From NCBI GenBank assembly GCA_012841165.1, contig DUVF01000066.1, positions 1 through 36,654 of the forward strand: DNA of 36,654 nt, read 5' to 3'. Shown in pieces: positions 7,380 through 17,954 of this stretch; position 1 is the stretch's first letter, and the number at the start of each line of letters is the position of its first letter. Position numbers and translations under genes: made by a program. The stretch is from Clostridiales bacterium. Lineage in GTDB: Bacteria > Bacillota > Clostridia > Peptostreptococcales > Anaerovoracaceae. Below the pieces are notes generated by a model, which worked only from the letters and a program-made list of their open reading frames with translations, made no database searches and was not told the DNA's origin.

Positions 7380-7597
7380 TGAAAATTGAAAAAATCAGAG
7401 AAATGACTGAGGTCGAACTGGTCAACGAGGTGAAAAAACTGAAGACGGAATTATTCAACCTCCGCTTCCAACAGGTCACCGGCCAGCTGGAGAACCCTCT
7501 TAAAATGAGGGACGTCAAGAAGGATATAGCCCGGGTCAAGACGATCATTAGGGAAAAAGAACTTGAAAAGACAGATGTTAAAGAAAGGAGGATGTGA
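7379..7597 (+). CDS. rpmC: 50S ribosomal protein L29
   Basis: A 72-residue helical protein: [20 protein letters not shown], then [20 protein letters not shown] and the conserved [12 protein letters not shown]29 lies at the tunnel exit beside L23. It overlaps rplP by one nucleotide (TAATG), with its ribosome-binding region inside the end of rplP. The C-terminal [13 protein letters not shown] runs into the ribosome-binding site of rpsQ. Confidence 0.99.
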   Translation: MKIEKIREMTEVELVNEVKKLKTELFNLRFQQVTGQLENPLKMRDVKKDIARVKTIIREKELEKTDVKERRM

Positions 7598-7599
7598 TC

Positions 7600-7857
7600 A
7601 TGGAAGACAGAAACAGAAGAAAAACCAAGGTTGGCATGGTCGTCAGCGATAAGATGGACAAAACCGTGGTCGTGGCTGTGGAAGACTTCGTACGGCATTC
7701 TCTTTACGGAAAATCGATGAAGCGAACCAAGAAATTCAAGGCTCACGATGAAAACAACGAATGTAACATCGGCGATAAAGTGCGCATCATGGAGACCCGC
7801 CCGCTGTCCAAAGACAAGCGGTGGAGGCTGGTCAACGTGATCGAGAAGGTCAAATAA
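7600..7857 (+). CDS. rpsQ: 30S ribosomal protein S17
   Basis: An 85-residue protein of the S17 family, with the core [20 protein letters not shown] and the later [21 protein letters not shown]17 is a primary 16S rRNA-binding protein at the base of the 30S subunit. I place the start at ATG 7600, not at the in-frame GTG 7594. GGAGG (7587-7591) is 8 nt before the ATG but only 2 nt before the GTG. With this choice the gene begins 2 nt after the rpmC stop. Confidence 0.98.
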   Translation: MEDRNRRKTKVGMVVSDKMDKTVVVAVEDFVRHSLYGKSMKRTKKFKAHDENNECNIGDKVRIMETRPLSKDKRWRLVNVIEKVK

Positions 7858-7870
7858 GGAGGCAACCGGA

Positions 7871-8239
7871 ATGATTCAGACAGAAAGCAGACTGAGAGTA
7901 GCCGATAATTCCGGCGCCAAAGAATTGCTGTGCATTAAGGTTCTGGGCGGCACTCACCGCAAATACGCCGGTATCGGCGACATCATCGTATGCGCGGTCA
8001 AAGAAGCCACACCGGGCGGTGTCGTCAAAAAGGGCGAGATAGTCAGAGCGGTCGTCGTTCGCACAAAAAAGGGCGCGCGCAGAGTTGATGGCAGCTATGT
8101 TAAATTTGATCAGAATGCGGCCGTTATTATTAAAGAAGATAAAAACCCGGTCGGCACCCGTATTTTCGGGCCGGTCGCCAGAGAGTTGAGAGACCGCAGC
8201 TTTATGAAGATCGTGTCTCTGGCTCCGGAAGTACTTTAG
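7871..8239 (+). CDS. rplN: 50S ribosomal protein L14
   Basis: A 122-residue protein, exactly the usual length. It starts [20 protein letters not shown] and contains the L14 signature region [20 protein letters not shown], then [21 protein letters not shown]14 binds 23S rRNA on the subunit interface and is the docking point for the silencing factor RsfS. AAGGAGG lies before the ATG, 13 nt after rpsQ. There is no unusual feature. Confidence 0.99.
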   Translation: MIQTESRLRVADNSGAKELLCIKVLGGTHRKYAGIGDIIVCAVKEATPGGVVKKGEIVRAVVVRTKKGARRVDGSYVKFDQNAAVIIKEDKNPVGTRIFGPVARELRDRSFMKIVSLAPEVL

Positions 8240-8251
8240 GAGGTGCACCGG

Positions 8252-8557
8252 ATGCATATCAAAAAGAATGACACAGTGGTGGTTATCACCGGGAAAGATA
8301 AAGGCAAGAAAGGCCGTGTGCTGAAAGCGATGCCGAAGACCAATCAGGTCATAGTCGAAGGCGTTAATGTGCAGACCAAGCATCAGAAACAGACCAGGAA
8401 ACTTCCTGCCGAAATCAAGCATCAGGAAGGTCCGATCCATGTTTCCAACGTAATGTACTGGGAAAAGGGCGAAAACAGACCCACCCGAATCGGTTATAAA
8501 ATCGAAAACGGTGTAAAGACACGCGTATCCAAACGTTCAGGCGATACCTTAGAATAG
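8252..8557 (+). CDS. rplX: 50S ribosomal protein L24
   Basis: A 101-residue KOW-motif protein beginning [20 protein letters not shown], as in other L24 proteins. L24 is an assembly initiator protein near the tunnel exit. ATG 8252 is preferred over an in-frame GTG at 8243, because that GTG is itself part of the ribosome-binding site AGGAGG (8238-8243), which lies 8 nt before the ATG. The ribosome-binding site overlaps the rplN stop codon. Confidence 0.98.
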   Translation: MHIKKNDTVVVITGKDKGKKGRVLKAMPKTNQVIVEGVNVQTKHQKQTRKLPAEIKHQEGPIHVSNVMYWEKGENRPTRIGYKIENGVKTRVSKRSGDTLE

Positions 8558-8576
8558 GAAAGGAGGGACGAGCGAA

Positions 8577-9119
8577 ATGTCAGCCAGATTGAAAGAAATT
8601 TATAAAAAAGACGTATTTCCGGCCATGATGGACAAGTTTAAATATAAGAACGTCATGGAAGTGCCCAAACTTTCCAAGATTACCCTCAATATGGGGTTGG
8701 GCGAAGCCAAAGACAACGCCAAAATCATGGAGACAGCGGTGCAGGAGATCGCCAGCATCACCGGTCAGCGGCCGGTGGTCACCAAAGCCAAAAAGTCGGT
8801 TGCGAATTTTAAAGTTCGTGAAGGCATGAGCGTCGGCGCCAAGGTCACCCTGCGGGGCGACAACATGTATGAATTTGCCGACAAACTGTTCAACATCGCG
8901 CTTCCCCGCGTACGCGACTTCAGAGGCGTTAGCCGCAACTCCTTCGATGGCCGGGGGAATTTTTCCATGGGTATCAAGGAACAGCTGATTTTCCCTGAGA
9001 TTGTCTACGATCAGGTCGATATGATCAAGGGAATGAACATCGTATTCACAACGACAGCCAAAACCGATGAAGAGGCGCAGGCCCTTCTTGAGTTCCTCGG
9101 CATGCCGTTTACTAAATAA
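8577..9119 (+). CDS. rplE: 50S ribosomal protein L5
   Basis: A 180-residue protein, the standard length. It starts [20 protein letters not shown], has the conserved [14 protein letters not shown] and [20 protein letters not shown], and ends with [21 protein letters not shown]5 binds 5S rRNA and forms the bridge to S13 in the small subunit. AAAGGAGG is upstream, 19 nt after rplX. Confidence 0.99.
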   Translation: MSARLKEIYKKDVFPAMMDKFKYKNVMEVPKLSKITLNMGLGEAKDNAKIMETAVQEIASITGQRPVVTKAKKSVANFKVREGMSVGAKVTLRGDNMYEFADKLFNIALPRVRDFRGVSRNSFDGRGNFSMGIKEQLIFPEIVYDQVDMIKGMNIVFTTTAKTDEEAQALLEFLGMPFTK

Positions 9120-9133
9120 GAGGAGGTACGGAA

Positions 9134-9319
9134 GTGGCTAAAACATCTCTCAAAATCAAACAGCAGAGAAAACCCAAGTTTACGACCAGAGCCTATACCA
9201 GATGCAGAATCTGCGGTCGTCCCCACGCGTATCTCAGAAAGTACGGCATTTGCCGTATCTGCTTCAGAGAGCTGGCCTACAGGGGAGAGATCCCCGGCGT
9301 TCGCAAGGCCAGTTGGTAG
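9134..9319 (+). CDS. rpsZ: 30S ribosomal protein S14, zinc-binding type Z
   Basis: A 61-residue short-form S14. Four cysteines (C24, C27, C40, C43) form the C-X2-C-X12-C-X2-C zinc ribbon ([20 protein letters not shown]). The C-terminus ends in the family's RKASW. It starts with GTG 9134 after AGAGGAGG. S14 lies in the head of the 30S subunit. The zinc form is the one encoded in spc operons of Firmicutes; many Firmicutes also carry a zinc-free paralogue elsewhere, which is not in this window. Confidence 0.99.
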   Translation: MAKTSLKIKQQRKPKFTTRAYTRCRICGRPHAYLRKYGICRICFRELAYRGEIPGVRKASW

Positions 9320-9340
9320 TAGAGGGGGAGGTATAGACAT

Positions 9341-9739
9341 ATGACAATGACAGATCCCGTGGCCGACATGTTGACGAGAATCCGCAACGCCAACACAGTC
9401 GGACATAACACAGTCGATATTCCGGCTTCCAAGATGAAGAAGGCGATTGCCGACATCCTGGCTTCGGAAGGATATATTAAGGGTTACGATGTCATCGATG
9501 AGAACAGCCAGGGTACCCTGCGCGTTAAGATGAAATACGGAACCGACAAAGAAAAAGTCATCAGCGGTCTCAAGAAGATTTCCAAGCCGGGTCTCAAGGT
9601 GTACGCCAAGAGCGATGAGGTGCCAAAGGTGCTGGGTGGATTGGGCATAGCCATCATCTCTACATCAAAGGGCATCGTCAGCGATAAAGAAGCGCGCAAA
9701 CTGGGCGTTGGCGGCGAAGTCATCTGTTACGTTTGGTAA
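9341..9739 (+). CDS. rpsH: 30S ribosomal protein S8
   Basis: A 132-residue protein that starts [20 protein letters not shown]. It ends with the S8 signature, [20 protein letters not shown] followed by GEVICYVW. S8 is a primary 16S rRNA-binding protein and the known translational repressor of the spc operon in E. coli. The GGGGGAGG ribosome-binding site is 9 nt before ATG 9341; a second ATG at 9347 is less well placed. Confidence 0.99.
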   Translation: MTMTDPVADMLTRIRNANTVGHNTVDIPASKMKKAIADILASEGYIKGYDVIDENSQGTLRVKMKYGTDKEKVISGLKKISKPGLKVYAKSDEVPKVLGGLGIAIISTSKGIVSDKEARKLGVGGEVICYVW

Positions 9740-9752
9740 GGAGGAAAGAAAT

Positions 9753-10301
9753 ATGTCAAGAATCGGAAAATTACCGGTTGATCTTCCTTCTGGCGTCGAG
9801 GTCAAAATCAGCGACAGCAACACAGTCACCGTTAAAGGGCCGAAGGGCGAACTGGCGGAACAGATCAGCAAAAAAGTTACAGTGGAGACAAATAACGGCA
9901 GCCTAAGCGTGTCGGTCGATCCGGAAGACAAATCCGCCCATGCGGCGCATGGTTTGTCCCGCACCCTGATAAACAACATGGTGGTCGGCGTTACCAGCGG
10001 TTTTGAAAAAAAGCTGCAGCTGGTTGGCGTCGGATATCGGGCAGAAAAGAAAGGCGATACACTGGTCATGCAGCTGGGTCTGTCGCATCCTATCGAATTG
10101 AAGGATCCGGAAGGCGTCCAGACTGAAGTTCCCAACCCTAATGAAATCATAGTTAAAGGCATCAACAAAGCTTTGGTCGGAAACTACGCCGCCGATATAC
10201 GGGCGATTCGTCCGCCGGAACCCTACAAGGGAAAAGGCGTTAAATATGCTACTGAAGAGGTCCGCCGCAAAGAAGGCAAGACCGGAGCGAAGAAGAAATA
10301 G
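9753..10301 (+). CDS. rplF: 50S ribosomal protein L6
   Basis: A 182-residue protein starting MSRIGKLPVDLPSGVEVKIS. It ends with the conserved IRAIRPPEPYKGKGVKYATE and a short basic tail (RRKEGKTGAKKK). L6 binds near the sarcin-ricin loop and the factor-binding centre. The start is ATG 9753, since TAAGGAGG precedes it by the proper distance; an upstream extension of this frame would lie inside rpsH and is not used. Confidence 0.99.
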   Translation: MSRIGKLPVDLPSGVEVKISDSNTVTVKGPKGELAEQISKKVTVETNNGSLSVSVDPEDKSAHAAHGLSRTLINNMVVGVTSGFEKKLQLVGVGYRAEKKGDTLVMQLGLSHPIELKDPEGVQTEVPNPNEIIVKGINKALVGNYAADIRAIRPPEPYKGKGVKYATEEVRRKEGKTGAKKK

Positions 10302-10316
10302 AAAGGAGTGCAGACT

Positions 10317-10685
10317 ATGGCTAAGAGAAACAGCAAAAGCGAAAAACGTCTGGCCAGGCACGCCAGAGTCAGAAAGGACGTCTTTGGTACTCCCGAGCGG
10401 CCGAGACTCTGTGTCTATCGCAGCCTTTCGAACATCTTCGCCCAGATCATTGATGATGTCAGCGGAACCACCTTGGTGTCGGCTTCGACATTGGATAAAG
10501 ATATCAAACCCGGCCTGAAGAACGGTGGGAACAAAGAGGCGGCAAAAGTCGTCGGTGAAGCACTCGGCAAAAGAGCGCTCGATAAAGGGATCGAAACCGT
10601 ATGCTTCGACCGCGGCGGTTTTCTGTATCATGGCCGGGTCAAAGAACTGGCCGATGGAGCCCGGTCCGCCGGACTTAAGTTCTGA
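10317..10685 (+). CDS. rplR: 50S ribosomal protein L18
   Basis: A 122-residue protein starting [20 protein letters not shown]. Typical L18 blocks follow: [20 protein letters not shown] and the C-terminal [20 protein letters not shown], then the final GLKF. L18 binds 5S rRNA with L5. ATG 10317 is preferred over the in-frame GTG 10308, which lies inside the ribosome-binding sequence GGAGTG. Confidence 0.98.
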   Translation: MAKRNSKSEKRLARHARVRKDVFGTPERPRLCVYRSLSNIFAQIIDDVSGTTLVSASTLDKDIKPGLKNGGNKEAAKVVGEALGKRALDKGIETVCFDRGGFLYHGRVKELADGARSAGLKF

Positions 10686-10700
10686 TTTAGGAGGAAGAGC

Positions 10701-11207
10701 ATGCGACAGAATATTATAGATGCGTCTAAATTGGAGTTACAGGAATCGATCGTCAATATCCGCCGGGTTACCAAGGTAGTCAAGGGCGGTAAGAACTTTC
10801 GCTTCAGCGTGACCGTAGTCGTGGGAGACCGTGAAGGTCATGTCGGCGTCGGCTTAGGCAAGGCTCAGGAAATCCCGGAAGCAGTTCGCAAAGCGATCGA
10901 AGACGCAAAAAAGAAATTGATTTTTGTACCGATGGTCGGCACCACAGTGCCCCATCGTTCGCTGGGCATCTTTGGCGCTGGCCAGGTGCTGATCATGCCG
11001 GCAGTCCCCGGCACCGGCGTAATCGCCGGCAGCTCTGTCCGGACGGTGTTGGAATTAGCCGGAATCAAGGATGTCCGGGCGAAGTCGATCGGCAGCAAAA
11101 ATGCCGGCAATGTGGCGAGCGCTACCATCGAGGGTCTGCGCAATCTGAAGACATTGGAAAATGTCGCCCGGTTGCGTGGCAAAACCAAAGAAGAAATCTT
11201 AGGATAG
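10701..11207 (+). CDS. rpsE: 30S ribosomal protein S5
   Basis: A 168-residue protein with the double-stranded RNA-binding-like N-terminal domain ([20 protein letters not shown], then [20 protein letters not shown]) and the conserved C-terminal domain ([20 protein letters not shown]). S5 contributes to the mRNA entry site and decoding accuracy with S3 and S4. TTAGGAGG precedes the ATG, 15 nt after rplR. The length is usual. Confidence 0.99.
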   Translation: MRQNIIDASKLELQESIVNIRRVTKVVKGGKNFRFSVTVVVGDREGHVGVGLGKAQEIPEAVRKAIEDAKKKLIFVPMVGTTVPHRSLGIFGAGQVLIMPAVPGTGVIAGSSVRTVLELAGIKDVRAKSIGSKNAGNVASATIEGLRNLKTLENVARLRGKTKEEILG

Positions 11208-11220
11208 GAGGATGGGATTC

Positions 11221-11418
11221 ATGGCAAAAGCAAAGCAAGAAAAGCAGCTGAAGATCACCCTGGTCAGAAGCCCCATCGGCACTAATCCAAATCAGAGAAA
11301 GGTCATCGAGGCGTTGGGGCTGAAAAAGCTGAACCAGTCGATCGAACGGATCGACACCCCGTCTGTGCGCGGAGCCATCGCCAAAGTCGGCTTTCTTCTG
11401 AAAGTCGAAGAGCTGTAG
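11221..11418 (+). CDS. rpmD: 50S ribosomal protein L30
   Basis: A 65-residue protein with the L30 pattern LKITLVRSPIGTNPNQRKVI, EALGLKKLNQSI and a C-terminal VGFLLKVEEL. ATG 11221 is chosen because AGGAGG (11206-11211) is 9 nt upstream; an in-frame ATG at 11212 directly abuts the ribosome-binding site. The short form is typical of bacteria. The site overlaps the rpsE stop codon. Confidence 0.98.
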   Translation: MAKAKQEKQLKITLVRSPIGTNPNQRKVIEALGLKKLNQSIERIDTPSVRGAIAKVGFLLKVEEL

Positions 11419-11433
11419 AAGGAGGTGGCCCGT

Positions 11434-11874
11434 TTGAAGCTACATGAACTGAGAGCCCCTGAAGGCTCGACTAAAAACCCCAAGCGGCGCGGTCGCGGCA
11501 CTGCATCTGGTCTGGGCAAGACCAGCGGACGCGGTATGAACGGACAAAATTCGAGAAGCGGCGGCGGAACCCGGCTGGGATTTGAAGGCGGTCAGATGCC
11601 ACTTTATCGGAGAATTCCCAAACGCGGCTTTACCAACATTTGGAAAAAAGAGTGGGAAATTGTCAATGTAGACGCCTTGAATATTTTTGATAATGGCGCG
11701 GAAGTGACCCCTGATATGATGCTGGCAGCCGGCCTGGCAAAAAAGGCTGCGTACGGCATCAAGATTTTGGGCGAAGGCAAGCTGGAAAAGAGCATCACCG
11801 TCAAAGCGAACAAATTCAGCAAATCCGCAGTCGAGAAGATCGAATCGGCCGGAGGAAAGGCCGAGGTGATCTGA
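11434..11874 (+). CDS. rplO: 50S ribosomal protein L15 (TTG start)
   Basis: A 146-residue protein. The likely start is TTG 11434, giving [20 protein letters not shown], which aligns with the near-universal MKLHEL beginning of L15. AAGGAGG (11419-11425) is 8 nt upstream. An upstream in-frame GTG (11425) is part of the ribosome-binding site. The glycine-rich region [20 protein letters not shown] and the following IPKRGFTNI are characteristic. L15 is a late assembly protein of the large subunit. secY follows after one nucleotide. Confidence 0.97.
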   Translation: MKLHELRAPEGSTKNPKRRGRGTASGLGKTSGRGMNGQNSRSGGGTRLGFEGGQMPLYRRIPKRGFTNIWKKEWEIVNVDALNIFDNGAEVTPDMMLAAGLAKKAAYGIKILGEGKLEKSITVKANKFSKSAVEKIESAGGKAEVI

Positions 11875-11875
11875 A

Positions 11876-13156
11876 ATGGAATATCTGCGGACTTTAGGAC
11901 GGGCCTGGAAGGTACCTGATCTGCGGCGAAAGATGATCTTCACGCTGCTGATGCTGTTGGTCTTCCGGCTGGGATCTAATATTCCGGTGCCGAATATCGA
12001 CCGGGCGCAGCTCGATAAGGTCTTTTCAAATGATACAGGACTGCTGGGGCTGTTGGATATGTTTTCCGGCGGCGCCTTCAGCAACTTCACGATCTTTGCG
12101 CTGAGCATCACACCCTATATCACGGCTTCCATAATCCTGCAACTTCTGACCATCGCCATTCCCAAGCTGGAGGCGCTGGCCCGGGAAGGAACGGAAGGGC
12201 GGAAAAAGATCGCGCAGTACACCCGTTATCTGACAGTAGCGTTGGCCTTTATTCAAGCCATCGGAATGGCGCTCGGCCTTTTCCGCAATGTCGTGACCGA
12301 TCGCAGCCCCTTTTCGATTGCGGTCATCGTCTTGACACTTTCCGCCGGCACGGCTTTCCTGATGTGGCTCGGCGAGCAGATCAATGAAAATGGGATCGGC
12401 AACGGGATATCTCTGATTATTTTTGCCGGTATCGTTGCCCGGATGCCGTCCGCTATCCATACGACCTGGAAGTCCTATCGGGCAGGCGAGATCAGCTTGA
12501 TGTCCATCATTCTGTTTTTGCTGTTTGCGCTTTTCGTAGTCGTCGGCATCATACTGGTTCAGCAGGGACAGCGCAAGATCCCGGTGCAATACGCCAAACG
12601 CGTTATCGGTCGGAAGATGTACGGAGGTCAGAGTACGCACATCCCGATGAAAGTAAACCAGGCCGGCGTCATACCGGTCATCTTTGCGATTTCGCTTTTG
12701 CAATTTCCGCTGACCATTCAGATGTTCACGCCGAACAGCGCTTTCGGCAAGTTTATTGAGAAGTGGCTCGCGCCGGGTGGAAATCCGGGAGTCTGGATCT
12801 ACATGATATTTGATGTCATACTGATCATCTTCTTTACCTATTTCTATACGGCGGTGACCTTTAACCCGCTCGATGTTTCAAACAACATGAAGGCGAACGG
12901 CGGGTTTATACCGGGCATTCGGCCTGGCCGTCCGACAACCGAATATCTGAACAAGGTCATGACCAGGATCACCTTTGTCGGCGCCGTCTTCCTGGCGCTG
13001 GTGGCGATAATGCCAAACCTGATTCAGGTATTCACCAATTTAAAGATCCATTTTGGCGGTACGTCGTTGCTGATTGCGACCGGCGTTGCCTTAGATACTA
13101 TGAAACAGCTGGAGACCCAGATGGTAATGCGCAATTATCAGGGCTTCCTGCGCTGA
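11876..13156 (+). CDS. secY: Preprotein translocase subunit SecY
   Basis: A 426-residue membrane protein with about ten hydrophobic spans, the central channel of the Sec translocon. Visible family blocks are LGSNIPVPNID after the first span, the plug and TM2 region (LLDMFSGGAFSNFTIFALSI then TPYITASIILQLL), EGRKKIAQYTRYLTV, GIGNGISLIIFAGIVARMP and the cytosolic loop KVNQAGVIPVIFA. It starts 1 nt after rplO, with GAGGTGAT inside the end of rplO serving as ribosome-binding site, so the two are probably translationally coupled. Length and position in the spc operon are standard. Confidence 0.99.
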   Translation: MEYLRTLGRAWKVPDLRRKMIFTLLMLLVFRLGSNIPVPNIDRAQLDKVFSNDTGLLGLLDMFSGGAFSNFTIFALSITPYITASIILQLLTIAIPKLEALAREGTEGRKKIAQYTRYLTVALAFIQAIGMALGLFRNVVTDRSPFSIAVIVLTLSAGTAFLMWLGEQINENGIGNGISLIIFAGIVARMPSAIHTTWKSYRAGEISLMSIILFLLFALFVVVGIILVQQGQRKIPVQYAKRVIGRKMYGGQSTHIPMKVNQAGVIPVIFAISLLQFPLTIQMFTPNSAFGKFIEKWLAPGGNPGVWIYMIFDVILIIFFTYFYTAVTFNPLDVSNNMKANGGFIPGIRPGRPTTEYLNKVMTRITFVGAVFLALVAIMPNLIQVFTNLKIHFGGTSLLIATGVALDTMKQLETQMVMRNYQGFLR

Positions 13157-13161
13157 GCTAA

Positions 13162-14606
<1,445 letters not shown>

Positions 14607-14619
14607 GGAGGAGTGTCCG

Positions 14620-14838
14620 ATGTCGAAAAAGGATACGATTGAAGTCTTCGGCACCGTGGTAGAGGCTCAGCCCAACGCCATGTTCATTGTCAAGCTGGAG
14701 AACGGTTACCAAGTACTGGCACATATATCGGGGAAAATCCGCATGAATTTTATCCGCATATTGCCAGGCGATAGAGTGAAGATCGAGCTTTCGCCGTACG
14801 ATTTATCGCGAGGCCGGATCACCTGGAGAGAGAAATAA
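14620..14838 (+). CDS. infA: Translation initiation factor IF-1
   Basis: A 72-residue OB-fold protein starting [20 protein letters not shown]. The conserved strands [20 protein letters not shown] and [20 protein letters not shown] follow, ending in RITWREK. IF-1 occupies the A site during initiation with IF-2 and IF-3. AAGGAGGA overlaps the map stop codon. The same frame extends upstream into map, but the ribosome-binding site and the family start both point to ATG 14620. Confidence 0.99.
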   Translation: MSKKDTIEVFGTVVEAQPNAMFIVKLENGYQVLAHISGKIRMNFIRILPGDRVKIELSPYDLSRGRITWREK

Positions 14839-14853
14839 GTTTAGGAGGAAGAA

Positions 14854-14967
14854 ATGAAAGTCAAAGCTTCTGTAAAACCGATCTGCGAAAAGTGCAAGGT
14901 GATCAAAAGACGCGGAAAAGTCATGGTCATCTGTGAAAATCCGAAGCACAAGCAGACCCAGGGCTGA
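14854..14967 (+). CDS. rpmJ: 50S ribosomal protein L36, zinc-binding form
   Basis: A 37-residue protein starting [20 protein letters not shown] and ending with [17 protein letters not shown]. The zinc ligands C11, C14, C27 and H32 are all present. TTAGGAGGAAGAA precedes the ATG, and the stop is TGA 14965-14967. L36 is the smallest large-subunit protein and lies near domain VI of 23S rRNA. Its place between infA and rpsM is the standard Firmicute order. It is followed by an unusually long, structured gap of 173 nt. Confidence 0.99.
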   Translation: MKVKASVKPICEKCKVIKRRGKVMVICENPKHKQTQG

Positions 14968-15050
14968 CGCAGCCCACATAGATTCAGAACGAATGATCCC
15001 AGGGGAGCGGCTGCGTTTTCCTGCCGGGAGGCAGCGAAACAATCCCGGGG
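14967..15050 (+). promoter_or_regulatory. Structured RNA region between rpmJ and rpsM (possible alpha-operon leader)
   Basis: The gap contains three complementary sets. ACGCAGCC (14967-14974) pairs with GGCTGCGT (15009-15016), followed by TTTT. CTGCC (15021-15025) pairs with GGCAG (15030-15034). CCGGGA (15024-15029) pairs with TCCCGG (15043-15048). The last two share bases and exclude each other, so alternative folds are possible. No ORF or good internal promoter is seen. The ribosome-binding site of rpsM lies at 15127-15131. In E. coli the leader upstream of rpsM is the target of S4 autoregulation; any equivalent role here is inference. Confidence 0.5.
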
Positions 15051-15140
15051 CATTCAGATAAAGAGTGCTTGATTAGAATGCGGATCAAAGCCGCAACCCA
15101 AAACCGAGACGTAAAGACGTAAAGAAGGAGGAAATTGCAT

Positions 15141-15509
15141 ATGGCTCGTATAGCCGGTGTCGACTTGCCCAGAGAAAAAAGAATTGAAGCCGGGTTGACC
15201 TATATCTACGGAATCGGCCATCACACCAGCATGGACATTTTGGAAAAGGCCGGTGTCAATCCTGATACCAGGGTCAAAGACCTTTCAGAAGAGGAAGTCG
15301 GCGCGATTCGAAGAATCATCGATTCCGAATATACCGTCGAAGGCGACCTGCGTCGCGATGTTTCCCTGAACATCAAGCGGCTGATGGAAATCGGCAGCTA
15401 CAGAGGGATCCGTCACAGAAGAGGTATGCCGGTACGGGGACAAAATACTAAAACTAACGCCAGAACCAGAAAAGGCCCTAAAAAGACCGTGGGTCGCAAG
15501 AAAAAGTAA
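15141..15509 (+). CDS. rpsM: 30S ribosomal protein S13
   Basis: A 122-residue protein starting [20 protein letters not shown]. It contains the helix-two-turn-helix region and the strongly conserved basic C-terminal stretch [20 protein letters not shown], ending in polylysine. S13 lies in the head of the 30S subunit and contacts L5 and P-site tRNA. ATG 15141 is 9 nt from GGAGG; the in-frame TTG 15135 is too close to it. It is the first gene of the alpha-operon part of the cluster. Confidence 0.99.
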   Translation: MARIAGVDLPREKRIEAGLTYIYGIGHHTSMDILEKAGVNPDTRVKDLSEEEVGAIRRIIDSEYTVEGDLRRDVSLNIKRLMEIGSYRGIRHRRGMPVRGQNTKTNARTRKGPKKTVGRKKK

Positions 15510-15524
15510 AGGAGGTCGTGGTGA

Positions 15525-15929
15525 ATGTCTAAACAGCAATCAGCCAAGAAAACCGTTCGCAGAAAAAGAAGAGAGCGGAAGAATATTGAACGCGGTCAGG
15601 CTCATATCCAGTCGACCTTCAATAATACGCTGGTCACTCTGACCGACTTAAGCGGCAATGCCCTGTCGTGGTCGAGCGCCGGCGCTCTGGGATTTAGAGG
15701 TTCCAGAAAATCGACACCTTTCGCGGCGCAGATGGCAGCGGAAGAAGCAGCTAAAGGCGCCATTGAACATGGCCTGAAGACAGTTGAAGTCTATGTCAAA
15801 GGACCGGGTTCCGGTCGGGAAGCTGCTATTCGGGCATTGCAGACGGCAGGTCTGGAGATTAACATGATCAAAGACATAACGCCGATCCCGCATAACGGCT
15901 GCCGCCCGCCCAAAAGAAGAAGAGTTTGA
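15525..15929 (+). CDS. rpsK: 30S ribosomal protein S11
   Basis: A 134-residue protein. The basic N-terminus is followed by the family core ([40 protein letters not shown]) and the C-terminal signature [18 protein letters not shown]11 lies on the platform of the small subunit beside the mRNA exit. AAAGGAGG is upstream of ATG 15525, 15 nt after rpsM. The N-terminal basic segment is slightly long ([13 protein letters not shown]), but within the normal range. Confidence 0.99.
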   Translation: MSKQQSAKKTVRRKRRERKNIERGQAHIQSTFNNTLVTLTDLSGNALSWSSAGALGFRGSRKSTPFAAQMAAEEAAKGAIEHGLKTVEVYVKGPGSGREAAIRALQTAGLEINMIKDITPIPHNGCRPPKRRRV

Positions 15930-15950
15930 TGAAAGAGAGGTGTCAGATCA

Positions 15951-16574
15951 ATGGCTAGATATACGGGATCTTCCTGCAGACTCTGCAGGAGAGAAGGTCA
16001 GAAGCTGTTTCTCAAAGGAGAACGCTGCTATAGTGGCAAATGTGCGATAGAGAAGCGGAATTATCCGCCCGGGCAGCACGGTCAAAACCGGCGGACCAAG
16101 GTGACGGAATATGGCTTGCAGCTTCGCGAGAAGCAAAAGGCCAAGCGATTTTATGGAATTTTGGAGGCCCAGTTCCACAACTATTTCGAAAAAGCGGCCA
16201 AGAAAAAAGGTCTCACCGGTGAGAACCTGCTCACCATGCTTGAAGCTCGCTTAGATAATGTGGTTTTCCGCATGGGCTTTGCTTCCTCCAGAAAAGAAGC
16301 CCGTCAGCTTGTCACCCACAATCACTTTACGGTGAATGGAACGAAGCAGAACATCCCGTCCTATCAGGTAAAAGCCGGGGATGTCGTTAAAGTAAAAGAG
16401 AAGAGCACTTCCTCGCCGAAGTTTAAGGAGATCCGCGAGATGCAGATCACTACGCCGGCCTGGATTACAGTCGATACCGATAAACTGGAGGGCAAGGTTA
16501 TTGCACTGCCCCGGCGCGAAGAGATCGACACACCGATCGCTGAACACCTCATCGTCGAGTTGTACTCGAAATAG
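15951..16574 (+). CDS. rpsD: 30S ribosomal protein S4, zinc-binding form
   Basis: A 207-residue protein. The N-terminal cysteines C9, C12, C26 and C31 (CRLC and CYSGKC) form the zinc site of the C-plus type of S4. The S4 RNA-binding domain follows ([34 protein letters not shown]). S4 starts 30S assembly and represses the alpha operon in E. coli. In Bacillus subtilis rpsD stands alone elsewhere; here it lies within the rpsM-rpsK-rpsD-rpoA-rplQ order, as in E. coli and many clostridia. The ribosome-binding site GAGAGGTG is moderate. Confidence 0.99.
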   Translation: MARYTGSSCRLCRREGQKLFLKGERCYSGKCAIEKRNYPPGQHGQNRRTKVTEYGLQLREKQKAKRFYGILEAQFHNYFEKAAKKKGLTGENLLTMLEARLDNVVFRMGFASSRKEARQLVTHNHFTVNGTKQNIPSYQVKAGDVVKVKEKSTSSPKFKEIREMQITTPAWITVDTDKLEGKVIALPRREEIDTPIAEHLIVELYSK

Positions 16575-16613
16575 GAGTCATTCGGCCTGATTGGGAAAAG
16601 GAGGGTTTTGTCA

Positions 16614-17561
16614 ATGATCGAAATTGAAAAGCCAACAATCGAGTGTATTTATAGCGAAGATGATCAGAATTACGGAATGTTTGTCGTCGAGCCGCTCGAA
16701 CGAGGATATGGAACCACTCTGGGCAACAGCTTGCGCCGGATCCTGCTCAGTTCGCTGCCGGGCGCAGCCGTCACTTCGGTTAAAATTGACGGTATTCTGC
16801 ATGAGTTCTCGACAATTCCAGGCGTAAAGGAAGATGTCACAGAAATCATTCTGAATCTGAAGAAATTATCTGTCCGGTTGAACAGTGAAAACACCAAGCG
16901 TGTCATCATCAATGCCATAGGGCCGAAAGATGTTACTGCGGCCGATATTATTGCGGACAGCAGCCTGGAAATATTTAACCCCGACCTGCACATCGCCACC
17001 TTAGAAGAAAATGCCTCGCTGGTGATGGAGATAAATATTGCCCGAGGTCGCGGTTATGTAGCGGCAGAGCAGAATAAAAGCGAAAACATGCCAATTGCGG
17101 TAATTCCCGTCGACTCTATATTCACTCCGGTGGGCAGAGTTAATTTCACGGTGGAAAACACCCGGGTAGGCCATGTCACCGACTATGACAAACTAATCTT
17201 AGAGATCTGGACCGACGGCAGTATTGCTCCAGAAGAGAGCGTGTCGATCGGCGCCAAGATCATGCAAGAGCATCTCAAGCTGTTCATCGATCTGACCGAC
17301 AGCATGGATGCGGTTGAGATCATGGTGGAGAAAGAGGAAGACCAGAAAGAGAAAGCCTTAGAGATGACGATTGAGGAACTTGAACTGTCGGTTCGCTCTT
17401 TCAACTGCCTGAAGCGGGCAGCCATCAATACTGTAGAGGAATTGACCCATCGTACCGAAGAAGACATGATGAAGGTGCGCAACCTGGGCAAGAAGTCCCT
17501 CGATGAAATCAAAAACAAGCTGGATGAACTGGGCCTCGCTCTGAAATCCAGCGACGACTAA
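16614..17561 (+). CDS. rpoA: DNA-directed RNA polymerase subunit alpha
   Basis: A 315-residue protein starting [20 protein letters not shown]. The N-terminal assembly domain contains [20 protein letters not shown], then [18 protein letters not shown] hinge around residue 230 is followed by the C-terminal domain that binds UP elements and activators ([39 protein letters not shown]). ATG 16614 is 8 nt after GGAGGG (16600-16605); the upstream in-frame TTG 16608 is only 2 nt away. The alpha dimer starts assembly of core RNA polymerase. Confidence 0.99.
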   Translation: MIEIEKPTIECIYSEDDQNYGMFVVEPLERGYGTTLGNSLRRILLSSLPGAAVTSVKIDGILHEFSTIPGVKEDVTEIILNLKKLSVRLNSENTKRVIINAIGPKDVTAADIIADSSLEIFNPDLHIATLEENASLVMEINIARGRGYVAAEQNKSENMPIAVIPVDSIFTPVGRVNFTVENTRVGHVTDYDKLILEIWTDGSIAPEESVSIGAKIMQEHLKLFIDLTDSMDAVEIMVEKEEDQKEKALEMTIEELELSVRSFNCLKRAAINTVEELTHRTEEDMMKVRNLGKKSLDEIKNKLDELGLALKSSDD

Positions 17562-17582
17562 TACCTAAGGAGGAATAAGAGT

Positions 17583-17930
17583 ATGCCGGGTCATAGGAAA
17601 TTAGGCAGGACGACCGCCCATAGGAAAATGATGCTGCGCAATCTGGTTACGGATTTATTTCGCAACGGCCGGATCAGCACTACCGACTGCCGCGCGAAAG
17701 AAGCGCGTAAAATAGCGGAAAAAATGATTACATTAGGCAAGCGGAACGATTTGCACGCCAGACGGCAGGCAATGTCCTATCTGCTTGACGAGACTGTCGT
17801 CAAAAACCTGTTTGATGTCATTGCGCCCACTTTTGAGTCGCGCAACGGCGGATATACCAGGATTTTGAAGTTAGGCCCTCGTCAGGGCGATAATGCCGAG
17901 ATGGTCTTTCTCGAACTGGTCGAGCGCTGA
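17583..17930 (+). CDS. rplQ: 50S ribosomal protein L17
   Basis: A 115-residue protein starting [20 protein letters not shown]. It contains the [20 protein letters not shown] motif and ends in [15 protein letters not shown]17 lies on the back of the large subunit near the tunnel exit. TAAGGAGG precedes the ATG, 21 nt after rpoA. In most Firmicutes the next genes are the ECF transporter ATPases and truA; here a sirtuin gene follows after 24 nt, with no terminator visible between them. Confidence 0.99.
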   Translation: MPGHRKLGRTTAHRKMMLRNLVTDLFRNGRISTTDCRAKEARKIAEKMITLGKRNDLHARRQAMSYLLDETVVKNLFDVIAPTFESRNGGYTRILKLGPRQGDNAEMVFLELVER

Positions 17931-17954
17931 TGCGGAACCAAGGAGGTAAGCGCG

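Noticed and set aside
7594-7599. GTG 7594 as start of S17
   Set aside because: Only 2 nt from the ribosome-binding site; ATG 7600 has proper spacing and the family start.
9903-10631. 242-codon minus-strand frame across rplF and rplR
   Set aside because: Antisense shadow of two certain genes; no family resemblance.
12026-12703. 225-codon minus-strand frame opposite secY
   Set aside because: Hydrophilic, repetitive shadow of a membrane-protein gene; no supporting signal.
15006-15016. Third copy of the 19-bp repeat in the rpmJ-rpsM gap
   Set aside because: Only CGGCTGCGT is shared, and that 9-mer also occurs by chance in the mscL coding region.
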